Shown piece after piece: positions 29,384-37,996 of a stretch of DNA of 64,000 nt. The stretch is from Alloyangia pacifica (GTDB taxonomy: Bacteria; Pseudomonadota; Alphaproteobacteria; Rhodobacterales; Rhodobacteraceae). Within the stretch, counting starts at the first letter, position 1. Each line of letters begins with the position of its first letter. Under the pieces are notes generated by a model that worked only from the letters and a program-made list of their open reading frames with translations, did not search any database and was not told the DNA's origin. The position numbers and the translations under genes were made by a program. The stretch covers positions 744,001-808,000 of the forward strand of contig NZ_FOZW01000001.1 in assembly GCF_900116195.1 (NCBI RefSeq), in the 5' to 3' direction.

Positions 29384-31444
29384 TCACTTGGTCTGCAGCA
29401 GCGTGGTGATGCGGCGCACGGCGGCGCGGCGGTTTTCACGCTCATCGGCCTGGGTCTGCACCGCGAGATCGCTCTCGCCGTAGCCCTGCAGCACCATGTT
29501 CTCGGGCGGCACGTCGAAATACTCGGTGAGTGCCAGAGCCACCGATTCCGCACGGCGGTCCGAGAGGGCGAGGTTGTAGCTCGCCGGGCCCGTGGCGTCG
29601 GTGTGGCCCTCGATCAGGAAGACCTCGCCGGGGTTCTGCTCGATCATCCGCTTCATCGCGTTGCCGAGCGCGGCAAGCTCCTCGGCCTCGCCCGGACGGA
29701 TCGCCGCCGAGTTGGTCTGGAAGGTCACCGTATCCACCGAGATCTCGGGCACCAGGTGCCGCACGCGGTCGATGTTGCGGATCTGGTTGAGCGAGAAGGC
29801 GCGGTTGACGCCCTGTGCCTCGCGCTCCGCCAGCGCCGCGGCGAGGTCGTCGCCCTGCAACTCGCGGAAGTTCAGACGCTGGGTGCGGGCCTGCGGCAGC
29901 TCGCTGACCACCACCTGCTGGGCGCTCTGCGTGTCGTCGAAGAGCACCACACGCTGCCCGTCCGGCAGGATGCGCGTGCGGCGCAGCACCCGGCCATCCG
30001 CGGTCTTGACCGTCTCCACAGTGTTGCCGTCGTCATAGGCGACAACCGTGCGGGTCGAGCCGTCATTGTAGCGGTAGGTCTTCACCTCCGAGCCGGGCTG
30101 GCGCAGCAGCACGTCATCGTTGCGCAGCACGCGGTACTGGCCGTCCTGCTCGACCACGACGCGGTCGCCGGTGTTCTGCACCACCTGCGCGCCATCGTCG
30201 AGAATCTGGCTCAGGGCAAAGGTGCCGAGACCGACCAGCGCAGCCTTCTCGAAGTTGCTGAGGCCGTCCTCGTCGTCGTCGTCATCCTTGTCCTTCGCCT
30301 TGGCAGCCGTGGTGGTCGCCGCGGCCTGCTCTTCGGCGGTGGCCTGCGAGCGCAGGTCGGTCGCGAAGTCCTCGTCCGAGCTGCGCACATCGGCCTCGGT
30401 CAGGGTTTCCTCGACCACTTCCGCGCCATCGGATTCTTCCTCGGAGGATGCGGCGGCGGCAGCAGCCTGCTGCTTCTCGTCCTCGCGGGCCACGGCTTCG
30501 GCCTGTTCTTCGGCGCTCGGGGCCTCGGGCTCCGCCTGCGCGGCCTGCTCGTCGCCCGCCGCGCCGTCCTGCTGCGCTTCGGTCTCTGCTTCGGCCTCGG
30601 TGGTCACCTCGGCGTCCGCTTCGGCGGCGGAGTCGGCCTGAGCTTCCCCCTGCGCTTCTTCAGTCACCTCGGCGTCAGCGGTGCCGTCGGCTTCGGCGGC
30701 CTGCTGCGCTTCCAGGGCCTGCTTCAGCTCGTCGGAGCTTTCGGCATCATCGGACGCCGTCTCGGTGCCCGCCTGCTCCCCGGTCGCGGTCTCTTCCGCG
30801 GTTGCGGCGGGCGCAGCCTCGCCCTCGGGCGCGGCGGTCTCCTCCGCCTGCTGTTCCTCGAGTTGCTGTTCGAGGTCCTCGGCCTGAACGGCCTCCTCTT
30901 CGGCGGGCGCATCCGCCTGGGTCTCTTCGGCAGCGGTCACCTCGGCCTGCGCCTCCGGGGCGGTTTCAGCCGCGGTCGGGGCCTCTGCCTCGGACTCGGA
31001 GGTGACCTCAGCCTGCGTCTCATCCTCATTGGCTTCGGGGGCTTCGGGCGCGGCGTCCGCGGTCGACTCTCCGGTCACCTCGGGCTCGGCTGCGTCCTCC
31101 TCCGACGCGGCCTCCGTCCCAGCAGCCTCGCTCTGCGCCGCTTCGGCGGGAGCCTCCTCGGCCGTGGTCATCTCTGCATCCGCGTTATCGGCAGGGGCCT
31201 CGAGGGCACCATCGGCCTCGGCTTCCACGGCCGCATCCTCGGACACCTCCGCCTCCGCGCCGGTTTCGGCAGCGGCCTCACCAGTCTTCTCGTCCGTGGC
31301 CTGCGGGGCCTGTTCCTGGCACTGCTCGGCATCCGGCGTCTCGGCGCAACCGGCTTTCACCTCTTGTGCACGAACGGCAACGGGCATGGCGAGGCTGGCA
31401 GCCAGGGCGAGCATCGTCGTCGATTTCAGAAGACCTCTGGTCAT
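29384..31444 (-). CDS. OmpA-family protein with a long acidic low-complexity region
   Basis: 686 aa. A signal peptide (about 1-26, ending AVRAQ) is followed by CAETPDAEQC and then about 300 residues made almost only of Glu, Ala, Thr, Asp, Gln, Ser and Pro (about 35-370). A short hydrophobic helix comes next (FEKAALVGLGTFALSQIL), then a beta-rich repeat area (DGQYRVLRNDDVLL, DGSTRTVVAYDDGNTV). The last ~120 residues are the peptidoglycan-binding OmpA/MotB domain (FQTNSAAIRPGEAEEL, IEGHTDATGPASYNLALSDRRAESV). It likely links the envelope to peptidoglycan. The acidic region may bind cations or act as a flexible spacer. GGAGAAGG precedes the ATG. Confidence 0.85.
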   Translation of the reverse strand: MTRGLLKSTTMLALAASLAMPVAVRAQEVKAGCAETPDAEQCQEQAPQATDEKTGEAAAETGAEAEVSEDAAVEAEADGALEAPADNADAEMTTAEEAPAEAAQSEAAGTEAASEEDAAEPEVTGESTADAAPEAPEANEDETQAEVTSESEAEAPTAAETAPEAQAEVTAAEETQADAPAEEEAVQAEDLEQQLEEQQAEETAAPEGEAAPAATAEETATGEQAGTETASDDAESSDELKQALEAQQAAEADGTADAEVTEEAQGEAQADSAAEADAEVTTEAEAETEAQQDGAAGDEQAAQAEPEAPSAEEQAEAVAREDEKQQAAAAAASSEEESDGAEVVEETLTEADVRSSDEDFATDLRSQATAEEQAAATTTAAKAKDKDDDDDEDGLSNFEKAALVGLGTFALSQILDDGAQVVQNTGDRVVVEQDGQYRVLRNDDVLLRQPGSEVKTYRYNDGSTRTVVAYDDGNTVETVKTADGRVLRRTRILPDGQRVVLFDDTQSAQQVVVSELPQARTQRLNFRELQGDDLAAALAEREAQGVNRAFSLNQIRNIDRVRHLVPEISVDTVTFQTNSAAIRPGEAEELAALGNAMKRMIEQNPGEVFLIEGHTDATGPASYNLALSDRRAESVALALTEYFDVPPENMVLQGYGESDLAVQTQADERENRRAAVRRITTLLQTK

Positions 31445-31558
31445 TCGTTACGTCCTTCTCCTGTTCCGCGAAGTGCGGCGTGGGAGGGCAACGTCGCGAG
31501 GCCGGTAAAGGTTCATTCAAAATGCGTAATAAATGGGCGGAAAAATGCTGGCAGCGCC

Positions 31559-32818
31559 CTAAGACGCGCGCATGAGCGCCATGAGACGGGACTTGTCGCC
31601 GCTGTCCCGGGCGCTGGAGATCACCGTCGCAAGCTCCTCGAGAGAAGCGATGTTGTGCCCGGCACGGAAGCTGTCGACGTGGGGCAGCATGGCGCGGATC
31701 CCGGCGGCCTTCGGTGCGAAGCCATCCCAGCGCAGCAGGGGATTGAGCCAGATCAGCCGGCGCGAGGACAGGTGCAGGCGCTGCATCTCCCGCTCCAGCA
31801 GCCCCGCGTCGTCGCGGTCGAGCCCGTCGGTGATCAACAGCACCATGGCGCCCTGCCCCATGACCCTGCGGGACCAGTCGCGGTTGAAGGCGTGCAGGCA
31901 TTGCCCGATGCGCGTGCCGCCCTCCCAGTCCTGCGCCTCGGCCCCGGCGGCTCTCAGCGCCGCATCGACGTCCCGGGTCGCGAGGTGGCGGGTGATGTTG
32001 GTGAGCCGCGTGCCGAAGGTGAAAGCATGCACCCTCGCCCAGCCCGCACCGCGGCGGTTGGCCACCGCGTGCAGGAAATGCAGCACCATCCGCGAGTACT
32101 GGCTCATCGAGCCGGAGATGTCGCAGAGCACGACGAGGTTGGGCCATTTCTCCCGCGGCTGCAGATGCGCAAGAGCGCGGATCTCGCCGCCCTGCCGCAT
32201 GGCGCCGCGCATCGTGCGCCGCCAATCGAGCCTGCGGCCCTGCGCAGAGGGTTTGCCGCGCCGCGTTGGCAGGGGGGGCACCGGCAGCTCGAGCCGCGCC
32301 AGCATGCGCTTGGCCTCGGCGATCTCCTCCAGCGACATCTGCTCGAAATCGAGTGTCTTCAGCCGCTCCTCGCGCGAGACGGTGAAGGAGGCATCGACCT
32401 CGATCTTCGTGGCTTCTTCCTCCTGCTCAGAGGCCGGAAGGTCGGGCATCCGATCGCCGAGCAACGCCTGCGCGGCACGCCTCTCGGCCGATTGCGCCAG
32501 TTTTTCCTCCTGCACGCCGCGGATCGCCGGCAGCATCATCGACATCATGTGCTCGAGGTAGCGCGGGTCGCGCCAGTAAAGCCGGAACACCTGCGCAAAG
32601 ACCACGCGCTGCTCGGGGCGCGAGACGAAACAGGCGTGCAGGGTCCAGTAGAAGTCCATGCGGTCGGTGAAACCCGCCGCCTCGACCGCACGCACCGCAT
32701 CGACCACCCGCCCCGGCCCGACTGGCAGCCCGGCGCGGCGCAGAGCACGGGCGAAATGCAGGATATTCTGCGCCAGCCGGGGCTGCTCGGGGAGCGTGAG
32801 GGGGATGTGCTCGGCCAT
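31559..32818 (-). CDS. VWA domain protein, CoxE-like
   Basis: 419 aa. The C-terminal half is a von Willebrand A domain with a MIDAS motif DISGSMSQYSR (about residue 235), a conserved Thr (EGGTRIGQCL) and Asp (LLITDGLDRDD). The N-terminal half is the helical CoxE/DUF58-associated region. Such proteins pair with MoxR-type AAA+ ATPases, as here (32926), to insert metals or mature enzymes. No carbon monoxide dehydrogenase or methanol dehydrogenase genes are in the window, so the client is unknown. Confidence 0.88.
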   Translation of the reverse strand: MAEHIPLTLPEQPRLAQNILHFARALRRAGLPVGPGRVVDAVRAVEAAGFTDRMDFYWTLHACFVSRPEQRVVFAQVFRLYWRDPRYLEHMMSMMLPAIRGVQEEKLAQSAERRAAQALLGDRMPDLPASEQEEEATKIEVDASFTVSREERLKTLDFEQMSLEEIAEAKRMLARLELPVPPLPTRRGKPSAQGRRLDWRRTMRGAMRQGGEIRALAHLQPREKWPNLVVLCDISGSMSQYSRMVLHFLHAVANRRGAGWARVHAFTFGTRLTNITRHLATRDVDAALRAAGAEAQDWEGGTRIGQCLHAFNRDWSRRVMGQGAMVLLITDGLDRDDAGLLEREMQRLHLSSRRLIWLNPLLRWDGFAPKAAGIRAMLPHVDSFRAGHNIASLEELATVISSARDSGDKSRLMALMRAS

Positions 32819-32875
32819 CTAGCGCAGGTTTCGGGCGTTGGAGTTTCGGTCACGCCGGTCCCAGACGCAGGAAAA

Positions 32876-32922
32876 CCGGGGACTCCGCCCCCGGACCCAC
32901 GGGATATTTTCGTCCAGAAGAA
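32876..32922 (+). repeat. Two-hairpin repeat, divergent copy 3
   Basis: Has the CCGGGG/CCCCCGG stem (32876-32894) and the conserved tail ACGGGATATTTTCGTCCAG then AAGAAG, but hairpin 2 is lost. It abuts the MoxR stop codon and, unlike the other copies, points against the gene it follows. Confidence 0.5.
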
Positions 32923-32925
32923 GCC

Positions 32926-33834
32926 TCATGCGGTTTCGAGGGAGGATTTGGCCTCATCGAGCAGGCGTTTGGCTTCGGAACCCTGGATTTTCATGATGTC
33001 GTCCTGATACTTGAGGATCGCACCGAGGGTGTCCGAGATCACCTCTGGCGAGAGGTCGATCACATCGAGCGCCAGAAGGCATTTCGCCCAGTCGATGGTT
33101 TCCGCGACCCCGGGCTTCTTGAACAGATCCTCGGTACGCAGCGCCTGCACGAAGGCGACGATCTGGCGCGACAGCGTCTCGGCCACCTCGGGTGCGCGGG
33201 CGTGCAGGATTTCGAGCTCGCGGGCGAAGTCGGGATAATCGACCCAGTGATAGAGGCAGCGGCGCTTCAGCGCGTCATGCACCTCGCGCGTGCGGTTCGA
33301 GGTCAGGATCACCGTCGGCGGCTCGGGCGCGGTGATCGTGCCAAGCTCGGGGATGGTCACCTGGAAGTCGCTCAGCGCTTCGAGCAGGAAGGCCTCGAAG
33401 GGCTCGTCGGTGCGGTCCAGCTCGTCGATCAACAGGATCGGCGCGCCCTGCTCGTCCGGGCGCATGGCCTGCAGCAGCGGGCGTTCGATGAGGAAATCGG
33501 GTCCGAAGAGGTCGTGCTGCAACTGGCCACGATCGGCCTCGCCCGCCGCCTCGGCGGCGCGGATGGCGATCATCTGGGCGGGGAAGTTCCACTCGTAGAC
33601 CGCCGCTCCAGCGTCCAGCCCCTCGTAGCACTGCAGGCGAATGAGCCGGCGGCCAGTAGCGAGGCTCAGCGCCTTGGCGATCTCGGTCTTGCCGACACCC
33701 GCCTCGCCCTCGAGGAACAGCGGTCTGCCGAGGCGCAGCGCCAGGAACAGCACCGTGGCGAGCGGGCGCGGGCAGACGTAGCCGGTGCCCGCCAGAAGCT
33801 CCTGCACCGCGTCGATCGAGCTGGGGTCTTGCAT
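32926..33834 (-). CDS. MoxR-family AAA+ ATPase
   Basis: 302 aa. Walker A GEAGVGKTE (about 41-49), Walker B ILLIDELDRTDEPFEAFLLE and sensor 1 TSNRTREVHDALKRRC are clear. MoxR ATPases are chaperone motors that work with VWA proteins; the partner CoxE-like gene lies 107 bp downstream. The order MoxR then CoxE matches coxD-coxE in aerobic CO dehydrogenase clusters, but the pair also occurs alone. I infer a maturation role without a known client. Confidence 0.92.
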   Translation of the reverse strand: MQDPSSIDAVQELLAGTGYVCPRPLATVLFLALRLGRPLFLEGEAGVGKTEIAKALSLATGRRLIRLQCYEGLDAGAAVYEWNFPAQMIAIRAAEAAGEADRGQLQHDLFGPDFLIERPLLQAMRPDEQGAPILLIDELDRTDEPFEAFLLEALSDFQVTIPELGTITAPEPPTVILTSNRTREVHDALKRRCLYHWVDYPDFARELEILHARAPEVAETLSRQIVAFVQALRTEDLFKKPGVAETIDWAKCLLALDVIDLSPEVISDTLGAILKYQDDIMKIQGSEAKRLLDEAKSSLETA

Positions 33835-33993
33835 GTGATGTCTCCTCCTCCTGCGAATTGCTGCCCGTGCGGGCCGCGCCGGTCAAGGGAGATGCAGCGC
33901 ATGGCCCTGCCCGCGTTGACGCGCGGAAGGCGAAATGCGATGGTTTTCCGGCAGAATAACCGGGGCACAGCCCGGATGGCGACGGGCAGCGGT

Positions 33994-35067
33994 ATGGTGA
34001 CGATCAAGGCGAGCAGGCTGCGCATCTGCGCGGTCACCTGCGTGAAGAACGAGGGCCCCTTCGTGCTCGAATGGGTGGCCTACAACCGCCTGCTGGGTGT
34101 CACGGATTTCCTTTTCTATTCCAACGATTGCGACGACGGCACCGATGCGCTGCTGGACGCGCTGGCGCCCGCGGGGGTCGTGCATCTGCCGAACCCGGCG
34201 CAGGGGCGCAACTACCAGATGGAGGCGCTGAAGGACGCTGCCCGGCAGGAGATCGTCAGCCGCGCCGACTGGGTCTGGGTGGCGGACGTGGACGAGTTCC
34301 TGAACGTGCAGACAGGCGATCACACCCTGCCGGCGCTGATCGAGGCCTGCGGCGATCCGCAGGCGATTTCCGTCAGCTTCCAGTTCTTCGCAAACGGCGG
34401 GGTGACGACTTTCGAGGATAGGCCGGTGATCGGCCAGTTCACCCGCTCGCACAATCCCGATCTGTGGTGCGACCAGAGCGCCATCGAGGTGAAGACACTC
34501 GTCCGGCGCGATTTTCCGCTGCAATACTACGGCGCGCACAGGCCATTCTTCCGCAAGTCCCTGCCCGCGGCAAAACATCCCCGCTGGACCGACGGCAGCG
34601 GCCGCCCGGTGCCCGGTGCCTTTCTCGCCGCCGACCGCCCGCGCCGGATGCGCAAGTTCCCCGCCGCCGGGGCCCGGAACTTTGCCACGCTCAACCATTA
34701 CGCCCTGCGCTCGCTCGACAGCTATCTGGTGAAGACCGAGCGTGGCGACGTGAACCGCGAGGGACGCATCTTCGACGAGAGCTACTGGCAGGAGCGCAAC
34801 GATGCGGCCTGGGAGGATCGCTCGATCCTGCGCATGCTGCCATCGCTCGAGGAAGGCATCGCCGAGCTGCGCGCCCTGCCCGGGGTCGCCCGGCTGCACG
34901 ATCTGTCGGTGCAGGCGCACCGGGCCAAGATCGGCATGCTGCGCGCGCAGCCCCAGGTCGCCGAGCGCGCCGCGCATCTCGCCGCCCTTCCCGCACTGCC
35001 CCCCGGCGAGCTGGAGCTGATGGCACAACTCGGGTTTGCGTCGACACCGGCGGAGGGCGCGCGATGA
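33994..35067 (+). CDS. Glycosyltransferase family 2-like protein
   Basis: 357 aa from 33994. Residues 10-110 show the GT-A fold of the Glyco_tranf_2_4 type: ICAVTCVKNEGPFVLEWVAYNRLLG, FYSNDCDDGTD and the metal/nucleotide DxD as DVD (98-100, VADVDEFLNV). The middle contains the family's FANGGVTTFEDRPVIGQFTR and LNHYALRSLDSYLVKTERG segments, which recur in the two downstream paralogues. Starts at 33976 or 33901 (the latter with GGGAG upstream) are also possible. First gene of a four-gene overlapping operon; it overlaps the next gene by ATGA. Donor and acceptor sugars are unknown. Confidence 0.82.
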   Translation: MVTIKASRLRICAVTCVKNEGPFVLEWVAYNRLLGVTDFLFYSNDCDDGTDALLDALAPAGVVHLPNPAQGRNYQMEALKDAARQEIVSRADWVWVADVDEFLNVQTGDHTLPALIEACGDPQAISVSFQFFANGGVTTFEDRPVIGQFTRSHNPDLWCDQSAIEVKTLVRRDFPLQYYGAHRPFFRKSLPAAKHPRWTDGSGRPVPGAFLAADRPRRMRKFPAAGARNFATLNHYALRSLDSYLVKTERGDVNREGRIFDESYWQERNDAAWEDRSILRMLPSLEEGIAELRALPGVARLHDLSVQAHRAKIGMLRAQPQVAERAAHLAALPALPPGELELMAQLGFASTPAEGAR

Positions 35068-35687
35068 TCGTCATCAACCTCGGTCTGCCGAAGAGCGGCA
35101 CTACCACGCTCGGGCTGGCGCTGGAACGGGCCGGGCTCCGGGTTGCCGACTTCCGCCTGCGGCGCGGCAAGTCCCCCGACCCCGCGCTCGCCGGCAGCTA
35201 CGTGGCGCGGCAGCTCTACGACGGCTATTTCCGCTCGGGCGATCCGCTGGAGCGGCTCGACGGGTTGGATGCGCTGACCGAGATCAGCGTGCTCAACGCC
35301 CGCCTCAATCTCTGGCCGCAGACCGATTTCGGGCTGATCGAGGCGCTGCGGACCCGCCACCCGGAGCTGAAGTTTCTCGCTTCGATGCGCGACCCGCAGG
35401 CCATGGCGCATTCGATGCTCCGTTGGTCAGACCTCGGCAGCGACCGGCTGCCGCGGGGCGCGGTGCCCGGCCTGCCCGCGGGCTACGGCGAGACCCGGCT
35501 GGAGCGGGCGCAATGGATCGCCGGGCACCAGCAATTCCTGCGCCGCATCTTTGCCGATGATCCACGTTTTCTGGCCTATGACATCGACGACCCCGAGGCC
35601 CCGGCGCAGATCTCGCGTCACCTCGGGGTGAGCCTGCCGTGGTGGGGCAAGGCGAACGAGAACCGCAGCGGAAGGGACGACGGATGA
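35064..35687 (+). CDS. Sulfotransferase-like protein
   Basis: 207 aa. It opens MIVINLGLPKSGTTTLGLAL, the PAPS 5'-phosphosulfate loop of the sulfotransferase family. FLASMRDPQAMAHSMLRWS fits the 3'-phosphate binding segment (Arg-Asp-Pro). It is short for a sulfotransferase (often 250-300). It overlaps both neighbours by 4 bp (ATGA), so it is translated with the glycosyltransferases on each side. The likely job is sulfation of the glycan they make; this is inference. Confidence 0.78.
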   Translation: MIVINLGLPKSGTTTLGLALERAGLRVADFRLRRGKSPDPALAGSYVARQLYDGYFRSGDPLERLDGLDALTEISVLNARLNLWPQTDFGLIEALRTRHPELKFLASMRDPQAMAHSMLRWSDLGSDRLPRGAVPGLPAGYGETRLERAQWIAGHQQFLRRIFADDPRFLAYDIDDPEAPAQISRHLGVSLPWWGKANENRSGRDDG

Positions 35688-37993
35688 GAATTTTTCTCCA
35701 TATCGGTCCCGACGTGCAGACCACCGAGCGGCTGCAGCGGGTGATGGACGCCAAGCGGCGGCAGATGGCCAAGCGCGGCGTGCTCTACGCCCGCAGCCCC
35801 GGCGCGCGCAACCACACCCGACTCTACATGGCGGTGAGCGATCCTCGGTCCGTGGACGCCCTGCGCTGGGGCCGCGGCTTTGCCGATCCGGCCCAGCAGG
35901 CCGCGTTGCGCGCCGAGGTGGCCGCGCAACTGCAGGCCGAGGTGCAATCGGCGCAGCCAGAGGTGCTGATCCTCTCGGCGCACCAGCTGGGCAACGCTCT
36001 CACCCGGCAGGACGAGCTTGCGCGCTTGCGGGCGCTGCTGTCCCCGCTGTCAGAGGACATCACTGTCGTCGCCCATCTCGATGCACCGTCACGGATGCTT
36101 GCGCGGCATTACGCGGCGCAGCTGATGGATGGGCGGCGCAGCGGGCCAGAGGTCGAGCTGGCCCTCTGCACCGCGCCTGACTGGTGGCAGGCGGCGCTGG
36201 CCGCACGGCCCGCGACCGATCCGCGCGCGGGGCTCTTTGCCGAGGCGCAGGGCCCCGTCCACTGGCTCGACTTCGCCCGGCTGCAGCGCGGCTGGGAGGC
36301 GGTCTTCGGGGCCGGCGCCATCCGGCTGCGCAGCCTCGATCCCGCGCAGCTCTACGACCCGGCGGTGGTGGAGGAACTGCGCGCCGCATTCGACATCGAG
36401 CAGAGCATCGGCAAGGTCGAGGCGGCTCCGCCCCCGTCCGCGCCCTCCGCCGCCTGGCTCAGCCGCTGCCGCCAGATGAACGACGCTTTGCTGCGCTACC
36501 TCGGCAGCGACCCCGGCCTTCAGATCCCGCGCCCGCTCTGGCGGCGTCTGCTCTCCGAGATCAAGGTGCCCGGTGCGCCGCTCGATCCGGGCATGTTTGC
36601 CGCCCTCGACCGGCGCTTCGCGGCGGACCTCGAGGGCCTCGCCGCACAGCATCCCGCGCTGCGTCCGGAGCATTTGCGCAACGACGCGCCGGAAGCCCCG
36701 TGGCAGGAGGCCGACCCGCTTTTCGGCTTCCGGGCAACGCAGTACCTCATGGCATTCCGCTGGCGCATCGCGCAGGCCTCGAAGGAGGCGCAGGACACCC
36801 CCACGCCGACAGAGCCGCCCCAAGCGGCCCCGCAAATGCCCGCGGCGGCCCGCCGCAAGCTGGCGGCGCTGCAGAACACGCCCTGGCTGCCGCACAACCG
36901 GCTCGGAGCCCTGGACGAGACCCAGGTGCGCTCCGACTTCACTTCGTTGCCTCCCCGGCCACGCCGGGACAGCGGTGCCCGCGTCATCCTCGGCTGCATG
37001 AAGAACGAGGCGCCCTATGTGGTCGAATGGGTGGCCTACCACCGCGCCATCGGCTTTGACGATTTCCTCATCTACTCCAATGGCTGCGAGGACGGCACAG
37101 AGCAGATCCTCGAACGGCTGCAACAGATGGGCGTGATGCAGCATCGCGACAATGATGGCTGGTCCGGAAACTCTCCGCAGCAGCACGCGCTCGACGCGGC
37201 GCTGGAGGAAGAGGTGATCCGGAAGGCCGATTGGGTGCTGCATTCCGACGTCGATGAATTCGTCAACATCCGCTGCGGCAACGGCACGCTCGACGACCTC
37301 TTCGCCGCCGCGCCGGAGGCCACGCATTTCGCGCTGACCTGGCGGCTCTTCGGCCACGGCGGGGTGCAGGCGCTGGAGGACGCGCCGGTGATCGGCCAGT
37401 TCTCCGACTGCGCCCCGCGCTACTGCCCCAAGCCGCACACAACATGGGGGTTCAAGACCTTGATGCGCGGCGTCGGAAGCTACGGGAAACTCTCGTGCCA
37501 TCGCCCGAACAAGCTATCTCAAGACGCTGATAAAACGGTGAAATGGGTCAACGGATCGGGCCGCGACATGACCGACGAGGCGCTGCACAACGGCTGGCGC
37601 AACTCACGCCGGTCAATCGGATACGACCTCGTGCAGCTCAATCACTATCCCCTGCGCTCGGCCGAAAGCTACCTGATCAAGCGCCAGCGCGGGAGGGCGC
37701 TGCACGTCGATCGGCAGATCGGGCTGAACTACTGGATCCGCATGGACTGGTCCGGCGCGCGCGACGTGACCATCCAGCGCAACCTGCCGCGTCTGCGGGC
37801 CGAGATGGACCGGCTGCTGGCCGATCCGGAACTCGCCCGCCTGCACGCCGAGGGCGTCGCCTGGCACAAGGCCAAAGCTGCTGAGCTGCGCGCGGATCCC
37901 GAATTCGGGAAATTGTTCCGTGAAGCGACGGCGCTCAGCCTCACCCCCGAGGAACGTGTCGCCTGGGCGCTCACGCTTGACATGGAGAGCTGA
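35684..37993 (+). CDS. Two-module protein: N-terminal sulfotransferase-like region fused to a GT2 domain
   Basis: 769 aa. Residues 1-380 begin MRIFLHIGPDVQTTERLQ, where IGPDVQTT stands where sulfotransferases have IGxxKTGTT; TVVAHLDAPSRMLARHYAAQL resembles the RxP segment. Several key residues differ, so activity is doubtful. A Pro-rich linker (about 380-410) leads to a GT2 domain (about 435-690): ILGCMKNEAPYVVEWVAYHR, IYSNGCEDGTE, DxD in HSDVDEFVNIR, and QLNHYPLRSAESYLIKRQRG. The GT half is clearly paralogous to the genes on both sides. ATGA overlap upstream and 3 bp to the next gene. Confidence 0.75.
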   Translation: MRIFLHIGPDVQTTERLQRVMDAKRRQMAKRGVLYARSPGARNHTRLYMAVSDPRSVDALRWGRGFADPAQQAALRAEVAAQLQAEVQSAQPEVLILSAHQLGNALTRQDELARLRALLSPLSEDITVVAHLDAPSRMLARHYAAQLMDGRRSGPEVELALCTAPDWWQAALAARPATDPRAGLFAEAQGPVHWLDFARLQRGWEAVFGAGAIRLRSLDPAQLYDPAVVEELRAAFDIEQSIGKVEAAPPPSAPSAAWLSRCRQMNDALLRYLGSDPGLQIPRPLWRRLLSEIKVPGAPLDPGMFAALDRRFAADLEGLAAQHPALRPEHLRNDAPEAPWQEADPLFGFRATQYLMAFRWRIAQASKEAQDTPTPTEPPQAAPQMPAAARRKLAALQNTPWLPHNRLGALDETQVRSDFTSLPPRPRRDSGARVILGCMKNEAPYVVEWVAYHRAIGFDDFLIYSNGCEDGTEQILERLQQMGVMQHRDNDGWSGNSPQQHALDAALEEEVIRKADWVLHSDVDEFVNIRCGNGTLDDLFAAAPEATHFALTWRLFGHGGVQALEDAPVIGQFSDCAPRYCPKPHTTWGFKTLMRGVGSYGKLSCHRPNKLSQDADKTVKWVNGSGRDMTDEALHNGWRNSRRSIGYDLVQLNHYPLRSAESYLIKRQRGRALHVDRQIGLNYWIRMDWSGARDVTIQRNLPRLRAEMDRLLADPELARLHAEGVAWHKAKAAELRADPEFGKLFREATALSLTPEERVAWALTLDMES

Positions 37994-37996
37994 CGC

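Noticed and set aside
29384-31444. Long plus-strand open frame opposite the OmpA gene (29603-33007)
   Set aside because: It is the antisense of repetitive Glu/Ala codons, giving Leu/Gly/Arg-rich nonsense, and it crosses two other genes.
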